Shown here piece after piece: positions 17,430 through 23,032 of a stretch of DNA of 23,032 nt. The DNA is taken from positions 1 to 23,032 of the forward strand of contig CACERX010000020.1 of NCBI GenBank assembly GCA_902562015.1, given 5' to 3'. Each line of letters starts with the position of its first letter. The first letter of the stretch is position 1. The notes under the pieces were generated by a model that saw only the letters and a program-made list of their open reading frames with translations, was not told the DNA's origin and did not search any database. The translations under genes were made by a program, and so were the position numbers. This stretch comes from an uncultured SAR324 cluster bacterium (GTDB lineage: Bacteria > SAR324 > NAC60-12).

Positions 17430-18434
17430 TTGGATTCTATCCCTTCAAAAATTCTAATTCGCACTCCAAACTGGCTGGGTGACCTTATAATGTCAACAGG
17501 ATTTTTGCGGGCTGTTCTTGAAATTTTTCCGGATTCTCAGGTTGATATCATATTAAAATCTGGATTTGAAATATTGCCCATACCACACAGAGGTGAAAAA
17601 ATACTATTTGACAAAAATAAAAATTCTGCAGGTAAATTTGGCAAATCACTGCGTCATAAAAATTATGATTGCTTTTATGTTTTACCACCTAGTTTCTCTT
17701 CGGCATGGATGGCATTCCAAAGCAAAATTCCAAAACGAATTGGATATGCGGGAGAATACAGAAGTTTTTTACTGACTTCGGCAAAAAAATATAAAATCAG
17801 ATCAGGCTCACAGCACCTGCTAAAAGAGTACCTTGATTTGTTGTCGCGTGACATTGACATTAAGAATTTTGCACCTAGTCTCGAAGTAAAAAATAACTGG
17901 GTAAAAGAGCAGTTAGATTCATTTACTCTCAAAATACCTGAAAAATTTGTAGTTTTCACTCCGGGTGCTATTTATGGTCCGTCGAAGCAATGGCCTGTGG
18001 GACATTATAGAGAACTTGGAGAAAAACTTCACATAGCATATGGTTATGAAATTATTTTACTGGGGACTTACGATGATATTGAGTCCAGTGAAAAAATTTC
18101 CCAAGATCATAACTGGATATATAATTATTGTGGAAAAACAACTCTTTCACAATTACTGGCAATCTTAACAAAAGCACAATTGCTGGTAGGCAATGACTCT
18201 GGCAGCATGCACCTTATGGCAGCACTGCAAAGACCGCAAATAGCAGTTTTTGGTTCTACATCGCCCACCTGGACTGGCCCTATAAATTCCAATGCGACTG
18301 TTATTAGCAGAAATTTATCATGCTCACCCTGTTTTTCAAGGACTTGCCGTTTTGGTCACTATGAATGCCTTACTCAAATTAATCCTGAAGAAGTTTTTAT
18401 TGAAGTTCAAAAACACTTTTCTCAAGCATATTAG
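17430..18434 (+). CDS. waaF: ADP-heptose:LPS heptosyltransferase II
   Basis: 334-aa glycosyltransferase of family GT9. It transfers L-glycero-D-manno-heptose from ADP-heptose to the inner core of lipopolysaccharide at the cytoplasmic face of the inner membrane. Diagnostic motifs: ILIRTPNWLGDLIMS at 9-22 with the catalytic-type Asp D18, the nucleotide-binding GAIYGPSKQWP at 179-189, and GNDSGSMHLMAA at 254-265. A C-terminal cysteine cluster (CSPCFSRTC, then a further Cys) is common in WaaF. The start is a TTG at 17430: the preceding codons run directly back to the previous stop with no ATG, and the first downstream ATG would remove the D18 motif. It identifies the host as Gram-negative with a heptose core. 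Confidence 0.88.
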   Translation: MDSIPSKILIRTPNWLGDLIMSTGFLRAVLEIFPDSQVDIILKSGFEILPIPHRGEKILFDKNKNSAGKFGKSLRHKNYDCFYVLPPSFSSAWMAFQSKIPKRIGYAGEYRSFLLTSAKKYKIRSGSQHLLKEYLDLLSRDIDIKNFAPSLEVKNNWVKEQLDSFTLKIPEKFVVFTPGAIYGPSKQWPVGHYRELGEKLHIAYGYEIILLGTYDDIESSEKISQDHNWIYNYCGKTTLSQLLAILTKAQLLVGNDSGSMHLMAALQRPQIAVFGSTSPTWTGPINSNATVISRNLSCSPCFSRTCRFGHYECLTQINPEEVFIEVQKHFSQAY

Positions 18435-18500
18435 ATTTCTACAAAATAATGGGGAATTAGCTGATTCACTTTAGTTTAAATAATTTTAGGTACTTAATGT

Positions 18501-18543
18501 AGAAGTTTGACTGGTAAAAATATTTTTTCCAGCATCAAACTCT
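18501..18543. repeat. Long inverted repeat between convergent waaF and hlyD-like genes
   Basis: AGTTTGA-CTGG (18504-18514) pairs with CCAG-(CA)-TCAAACT (18529-18541), with AG/CT pairing further out (18501-18502 with 18542-18543) beyond a single bulged A. The centre AAAAATATTTTT is itself self-complementary, so the whole can fold into one long hairpin. Its place between two convergent genes suggests a shared bidirectional terminator, though no long T-run follows on either strand. Confidence 0.5.
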
Positions 18544-18639
18544 GAATTGGATTGTTTTAATTTAAAAAGGGGGAAGGTATTAGTTTTTTTTAGAATGTTG
18601 AAGATATTTAAAGATCTTTATCTGTTAGGTAAACATTTA

Positions 18640-20394
18640 TCAATCCGGCTCACGCATAGCACTAGAAAGTGATTTTAAAATAGGGTTTGTGAAATATGTA
18701 ATAAGCCTTCTTTTTCCAACTTTTAGATCTGCTGAGGCAAGCATCCCAGGTGTTAAATCAAAGTCTTCAGGCAAACCAAGGATCTCTGAATCTTCCACAT
18801 CAACTCTTCCCCGATAAAAAGCACCTGATTCTCCTTGAAGAGATTCTTCTACAGTATCATCTGATACATAAACCAGTTCTCCCTCTATATCACCAAATTG
18901 TTGAAAAGGAAGTGCATCAACTTTTATAGAAACTGGATCTCCAGTGAAAACATCGCTAGCATCTTTTGGATCTATATCAATTTCCAAAACTAGAGGCAAT
19001 CCAGTTCTAACTAATGTAACGATTGGTTCTCCTTTATTTAGGAGTGATCCAACAGTTACAGTAGGTAAATTCAGTACAATACCTTCTACAGGAGATTTAA
19101 TATGCAAATTACTTTTTTCTAGTTCATTTTTTATTAATTCCTCATTTAGCTGAAGTAATTGATCATTCAATGAAGATAGTTCTTCTGCAATTCCTGCCAA
19201 TTTCTCAGTAACAAAAGATTTAATCTGATCAGCAATACTAATTTTTTGCATTTCCTGTTTTTCAATATTACTTACAATTGACTGCAGTTGACGACTCATT
19301 GAGATTCTTTGATCAGTTGAATTTAAAGTATCAATCAGGGAGCCAACATTTTTTTCAAACAATTTCTTTTTGCCTTCTTCAATCTTAATTTTAATTTGCA
19401 ATTGGTCACTCATCAATTTTTGATCTTTTGACATTGAAGCAATCTCTTTATCTATTCTAAGTAGATCAGAAGAAAATGTTTTCATTTTAATCTCATACTC
19501 ATCGAAGTGATTGTTTAGTATATCTGCATTTATTTTATCGAGTTTACCATATGAGTCCTTTATCAGAGTTTCATTTAAAATAGATTGTTTTTGAATTTCA
19601 AGACGCAAAATTTTATTTTTTGCAGCATTTATTTTGTCCTTAACAATTTTTAAATTTGCATTTACAACGGTACCGTCAAGTTTTGCTATTGTTTCACCTT
19701 TACTAACGTGCTGTCCTCTTTCCAAATTTAATTCCTCAATGAAAGAACTTCCTGTTGACTGAATCTCAATATTAGGCGCTGTGTTAGTAAATTTACCTCG
19801 AGTTGAAACAGTTTTATCAACAAAAGATAGAGAGGACCATATAACCATACACAGAGTGAATAATAGCAGAGCAACTGCCGTAGTGATAACAGGTTTTGAG
19901 GGAGGCCTTGAATAAATAGATTCTGTGTCTTCAAAATTATGAACAGCAACCTTGTCGGTTTGATCATTATTTTGATCATTATCTTCTTCATTTTTCTCAG
20001 AGTTAGAAGCAAATAAAAGGTTCTTACTTGCTTGTTTGTCGGCAGACCTCACAAAACCAGATAGTCTTGTCATTATTGAGAATGCAGCATCTGGTTTCTT
20101 TGAAATATAATCTATAAACTCTTTATGACCAACTTCCTGGACTTTACATGCAGTTGCAGCACGCGCTGAAGCACTTCTAGGGAAACCATCTATTATTGCC
20201 ATTTCGCCAAATACAGTACCTTTTTCCACCTTACCAAGAACATGGGGTTCTCCTTTAACAGTCTGCAAAATTTCAATTTTTCCCTCCGTCAGAACATAGG
20301 CAAATACTGCTTCATCTCCTTCTTCAAAGACGAATTCTCCTTCTTTAAGTATTAATAATTGAGGCTTCAGTGTATTTGTTGTTGCAACGGCCAT
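18640..20394 (-). CDS. HlyD-type membrane fusion protein with N-terminal cyclic-nucleotide-binding domain
   Basis: 584 aa. Residues about 12-118 form a cNMP-binding (Crp-type) domain: the phosphate-binding cassette reads FGEMAIIDGFPRSASARA at 62-79, keeping the ligand-binding Glu (64) and Arg (73). An acidic, Asn-rich linker (about 131-160) leads to one membrane helix at 168-191, placing the cNMP domain in the cytoplasm. The rest is a periplasmic adaptor: a first lipoyl half (about 205-243), a long coiled coil (about 245-430), the second lipoyl half (432-462), a barrel, and the HlyD signature L-TPGMLASADLKVGKR-L near 547-564. It should bridge an inner-membrane ABC exporter to an outer-membrane TolC-like channel. 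It begins 17 bases after the ABC protein gene, so they form one operon. A cNMP domain on the adaptor is unusual. Confidence 0.88.
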   Translation of the reverse strand: MAVATTNTLKPQLLILKEGEFVFEEGDEAVFAYVLTEGKIEILQTVKGEPHVLGKVEKGTVFGEMAIIDGFPRSASARAATACKVQEVGHKEFIDYISKKPDAAFSIMTRLSGFVRSADKQASKNLLFASNSEKNEEDNDQNNDQTDKVAVHNFEDTESIYSRPPSKPVITTAVALLLFTLCMVIWSSLSFVDKTVSTRGKFTNTAPNIEIQSTGSSFIEELNLERGQHVSKGETIAKLDGTVVNANLKIVKDKINAAKNKILRLEIQKQSILNETLIKDSYGKLDKINADILNNHFDEYEIKMKTFSSDLLRIDKEIASMSKDQKLMSDQLQIKIKIEEGKKKLFEKNVGSLIDTLNSTDQRISMSRQLQSIVSNIEKQEMQKISIADQIKSFVTEKLAGIAEELSSLNDQLLQLNEELIKNELEKSNLHIKSPVEGIVLNLPTVTVGSLLNKGEPIVTLVRTGLPLVLEIDIDPKDASDVFTGDPVSIKVDALPFQQFGDIEGELVYVSDDTVEESLQGESGAFYRGRVDVEDSEILGLPEDFDLTPGMLASADLKVGKRRLITYFTNPILKSLSSAMREPD

Positions 20395-20411
20395 TTTATT
20401 TTATAATAAAC

Positions 20412-22637
20412 CTAAAAGTTTCTTTGATCCACTTTAGTATTCTCTTTGTTTAATTTTTTTGCTGACTCACCAATTGCACTCAATTTTTGCTCTTTTTCGA
20501 GCATTTCTTTATAGACTGTACAACTATTAACCAACTCCTCATGGCTACCTTGCCCAACTACGTTGCCTCCTTCTAAAACTATAATTTTATGATAATTAGA
20601 AATTGAATCTAATTCATGACTTATTACATTTTGAGCGTCAATTACAGTTCTATCGCTTGCAATAGTAGAGAAATTATCTTGTAATTTTATACGAGTATCA
20701 ATGTCCAACGAATCTGCAAACTCATCCAAAAGTAACACCTTAGGATTTGCAAGTAATGCCCTTGAAAGTGCAAGAAGACTCGCAGCGCCACCTGCCAATT
20801 GTGTAGCGGTTTCATCAATTGTTGTATGAATACCTTCAGGTAAATTAAGAAGATGTTCATCAAATCCTGTTAAAGCAAAAATGTGTGAAAGTTCATTTTT
20901 ACCAGCGCTGTGTGTAACTCTAGCCAAATTATCTTCAATTGTACCTTTAAAGAATATTGGTTTTTTATCTAGAAGCATTACCTGTGATCGATAATATGAT
21001 AAATCATATTGATTTATTCCTACTCCATCTATATTCATGGCTCCTTCTGTAGGACGAAATGTTCCTGCAATAATATTTAACAAAGTACTTTTCCCAGCAC
21101 CAGTAGGTCCTACAATTCCGACTTTGGATTTAGGTTTTAGTTCAAAAGATACTTTGTTTAATGCTTTCACATCTCCAAAACTCATTGAAATACCATCCAA
21201 AGAATATTTTCCGGTTATGGCTGAATGAATACCAGCCCCCATTTGTTCCTTACCTCTGTTCCATATTTCCCCTATTTGACCAATAAGACCATAAATTTGA
21301 TTTCTTTCACCAAATAAAGAGATCGCAGCAATGATCGGCGAAGTCAATTTTCCTGCGACCATATTAATGGCAATGATAGAGCCCGCAGAAAGTTCATCAG
21401 CGAAAACTAATTGTACACCAGTGAAAATTATAACAATTGTCATAAATTGTTGAAGAAATCCATTGATCTCAGTAGAGGTTCCGTTTATCTGGCTTTTCTT
21501 TGATCTTATATTAATTGATGCGGCAGCAGACTTTCTCCAATTTTTTCTCTCTGATTCTTCTTCTTCAAACTCCTTTAGCATTGTCATTCCATGCAGGCTT
21601 TCTCGGATAAGGCTGTTTTTACTACTTTCTACTTCTCCAAGAATTTCTGGTGATTTCCCTGCAATATTGTTGAATACAATTTTGTTTAATCCCATCAACA
21701 GTGAAAATACTAGGACTATTATTCCCATAAGGAAATTATAGGCAAACATAACAGGTACAAAAACAAGTACAGCAGTCAAATCGAAAACTACCTTAAAAAC
21801 CCTCATAACCAAGTTATTCCTTAATGCCGTAATTGATTGCATTGAACCAGCAAATTTAGTTATGTTTTCACCTTGAACTTCTATTAGAGGTAGGCCCAAC
21901 AATTTGTCAAATATATCAGTTGCTATTCTGGATTCAAGCAAATCTCCAATATAATTAAAAATGTAATCTCGAATAAAACCCAATATTGCATTAAATAATA
22001 ACGCAACAGCAACTCCTGCAGTCAGGACATATAAAGTAGAAATTGCTTTATATCCAACTACCTTATCTAATGAAATTTGAATAAAAATTATGGGGGTAAA
22101 TGACAATATATTCAGTAGGATAGAAATTATGAAAGCACAAAGCAGCATATATCTGCATTTCCATAATTCTGGCAGGAACCATTTTACATCGAATTTTCTG
22201 TCTTTACTTTCAGTACCCCTCAGTGCATTTACTGAAAAAACAACATTTTTCCAAAGTTTTTCAAAATCATTTAGTCCAACTTCCTGTTGCCTGGCCTGGG
22301 GGTCTAAAGGGTCAAGATACTTAATAAAATATTCATCGCCTTTCTTAAGTACACCTAAAGCAATTATAGACTGACCATTATTGAATGGAACGGCGCATGG
22401 AAAAACGAAATTTTTATCCTTAAAATCTTCTATTGAAATATTAATCAGGCTTGCTTCAAGTTTCTTTTCAGCAAGAAAAGCATTTAATTCTCTTAAAGGT
22501 TTTGGAGGATCTTCTTCATGAAATTTTTTTTCTACCTCTTCACGGTTTATATATACTCCATGCCTCCTAGTAGTCAAGGAGACACAGTATGCCATCCTGT
22601 GATCAACAAGAACTTCATTTCCCTTCTTGCCAAACAT
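20412..22637 (-). CDS. HlyB-like ABC exporter subunit with degenerate C39-like and ATPase domains
   Basis: 741 aa in the order of a peptidase-type ABC exporter: a C39-like N-terminal domain (about 1-135), a membrane domain (about 160-450) with five or six helices, and an ATPase domain (about 475-705). In the first domain the catalytic Cys of the DCG motif aligns to Arg or His (HRMAYC), and the catalytic His to Gln (Q89), so cleavage is not expected. In the ATPase domain Walker A GPTGAGKST (510-518) and D638/E639 are intact. The Q-loop Gln aligns to Lys (558), the signature reads LAGGA (614-618) instead of LSGGQ, and the H-loop His aligns to Gln (669). It may therefore need a partner ATPase. 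The following gene encodes its likely adaptor. No good Shine-Dalgarno precedes the ATG. Confidence 0.85.
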   Translation of the reverse strand: MFGKKGNEVLVDHRMAYCVSLTTRRHGVYINREEVEKKFHEEDPPKPLRELNAFLAEKKLEASLINISIEDFKDKNFVFPCAVPFNNGQSIIALGVLKKGDEYFIKYLDPLDPQARQQEVGLNDFEKLWKNVVFSVNALRGTESKDRKFDVKWFLPELWKCRYMLLCAFIISILLNILSFTPIIFIQISLDKVVGYKAISTLYVLTAGVAVALLFNAILGFIRDYIFNYIGDLLESRIATDIFDKLLGLPLIEVQGENITKFAGSMQSITALRNNLVMRVFKVVFDLTAVLVFVPVMFAYNFLMGIIVLVFSLLMGLNKIVFNNIAGKSPEILGEVESSKNSLIRESLHGMTMLKEFEEEESERKNWRKSAAASINIRSKKSQINGTSTEINGFLQQFMTIVIIFTGVQLVFADELSAGSIIAINMVAGKLTSPIIAAISLFGERNQIYGLIGQIGEIWNRGKEQMGAGIHSAITGKYSLDGISMSFGDVKALNKVSFELKPKSKVGIVGPTGAGKSTLLNIIAGTFRPTEGAMNIDGVGINQYDLSYYRSQVMLLDKKPIFFKGTIEDNLARVTHSAGKNELSHIFALTGFDEHLLNLPEGIHTTIDETATQLAGGAASLLALSRALLANPKVLLLDEFADSLDIDTRIKLQDNFSTIASDRTVIDAQNVISHELDSISNYHKIIVLEGGNVVGQGSHEELVNSCTVYKEMLEKEQKLSAIGESAKKLNKENTKVDQRNF

Positions 22638-22761
22638 AGTTAATGTGTTGTTTTAAAGGTCTTGGGATTAATTAATGAGAAGAAGAAAATAGTGGAGTTT
22701 CTTTGATTAGCGCACATGCCATATAGGTTTGTTCTATGTTCAACCTAACAGCTAAAATAGC

Positions 22762-22789
22762 AGTGATGCACAATTTTTTGTACACCACT
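22762..22789 (-). terminator. Hairpin after the Ala/Gly/Asp-rich ORF, perfect only as minus-strand RNA
   Basis: Arms 22762-22773 and 22778-22789 around a four-base loop mismatch at two positions if read on the plus strand. As minus-strand RNA both become G-U pairs, giving a continuous 12-base stem. It starts 17 bases after the stop of the ORF at 22807. No long U-run follows, so it may be a terminator, a partial attenuator or an RNA-stability stem. Confidence 0.45.
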
Positions 22790-22806
22790 ACTATGATTTA
22801 ATGAAT

Positions 22807-23032
22807 TTAACCTATAGCGCCACCGCCTTGATCGCCTTCATCTGCGTCCGGCATGCCTTGGTCAGCTCCACCATCAGCAGGCATATCTGCCATTGGATCT
22901 GCAGCAGGTGCTTGTCCTCCTGCTGCTCCAGCGTCACTTTGTGCTGCGGCATTGTCAAGTGCAGCTCCCATAGGATCAGCAGCAGCATCAGCTGGAGGAG
23001 CCATATCCCCTCCAGCTGGATCACCAAATGCT
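22807..23032 (-). CDS. Ala/Gly/Asp/Pro-rich low-complexity protein, N-terminal part beyond window
   Basis: The frame is open from the right edge to a TAA at 22807-22809, so only the C-terminal 74 residues or so are seen; an internal Met at 23004 need not be the start. The visible part is almost entirely Ala, Gly, Asp, Pro, Met and Gln, with repeated ADPM/ADM units and an acidic, Gly-rich tail ending GGGAIG. It has no hydrophobic core and is probably disordered. Its G+C is clearly higher than the rest of the window. It lies 169 bases upstream of the HlyB-like gene on the same strand. It could be the C-terminus of an exported substrate or an unrelated protein with a disordered tail; RTX calcium repeats are not present. 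Confidence 0.55.
   Translation of the reverse strand, partial: AFGDPAGGDMAPPADAAADPMGAALDNAAAQSDAGAAGGQAPAADPMADMPADGGADQGMPDADEGDQGGGAIG

Noticed and set aside
22812..23027. Alternative minus-strand frame over the low-complexity ORF
   Set aside because: Its Leu/Gln-rich product is the frame-shifted shadow of the Ala/Gly-rich frame, which is open to the edge and shows clear repeated units.
22807..23032. RTX-type calcium-binding repeats in the Gly/Asp-rich ORF
   Set aside because: Gly and Asp are frequent, but the nine-residue GGxGxDxUx repeat is not present.
1..23032. Mobile element, prophage or CRISPR array
   Set aside because: No transposase, integrase, phage structural gene, terminal repeats or regularly spaced direct repeats were seen.

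Overview
The window is AT-rich DNA (roughly a third G+C by eye) from a Gram-negative bacterium. It encodes a lipopolysaccharide heptosyltransferase, a periplasmic solute-binding protein and a type I secretion adaptor. The three-gene taurine-degradation block (xsc, tpa, ald) is typical of proteobacteria that use marine or gut organosulfonates. A marine proteobacterial lineage, perhaps SAR324-like, is my inference and no marker gene here proves it. No rRNA, tRNA, insertion sequence, integrase or CRISPR array was seen.

Layout. Bases 1-985 hold the 3' part of a PAP2-family phosphatase. Bases 1120-5127 (+) are yejA, yejB and yejE, the binding protein and two permeases of an oligopeptide/microcin C-type ABC importer. 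An agmatinase-family ureohydrolase (5220-6182, +) follows. Bases 6263-10686 (-) are a taurine dissimilation operon transcribed xsc-tpa-ald: Tpa moves the amino group of taurine to pyruvate, Xsc splits sulfoacetaldehyde into acetyl phosphate and sulfite, and Ald regenerates pyruvate from alanine and releases ammonium. A 596-bp AT-rich gap separates xsc from a divergent DUF350 membrane protein (11283-11759, +). Then come mobA, a YfcG-like glutathione transferase and yejF (11943-14825, +). YejF is the ATPase that the YejABE importer needs, so the yej locus is split by about 8 kb of other metabolism.

Bases 14826-15506 are an AT-rich gap without genes. It leads to a divergent DnaA-like protein (15507-16991, +) whose nucleotide-sensing and arginine-finger motifs are altered. 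A small hypothetical secreted protein (17124-17417) and the heptosyltransferase waaF (17430-18434) follow.

The right end (18640-23032) is entirely on the minus strand and is the most unusual part. An Ala/Gly/Asp/Pro-rich ORF runs off the window edge. It is followed by a HlyB-like ABC protein whose C39 peptidase-like domain and several ATPase motifs are degenerate, and then by a HlyD-type membrane fusion protein carrying an N-terminal cyclic-nucleotide-binding domain. This looks like an atypical type I export system that could be gated by a nucleotide. It is the best candidate for something not well described.
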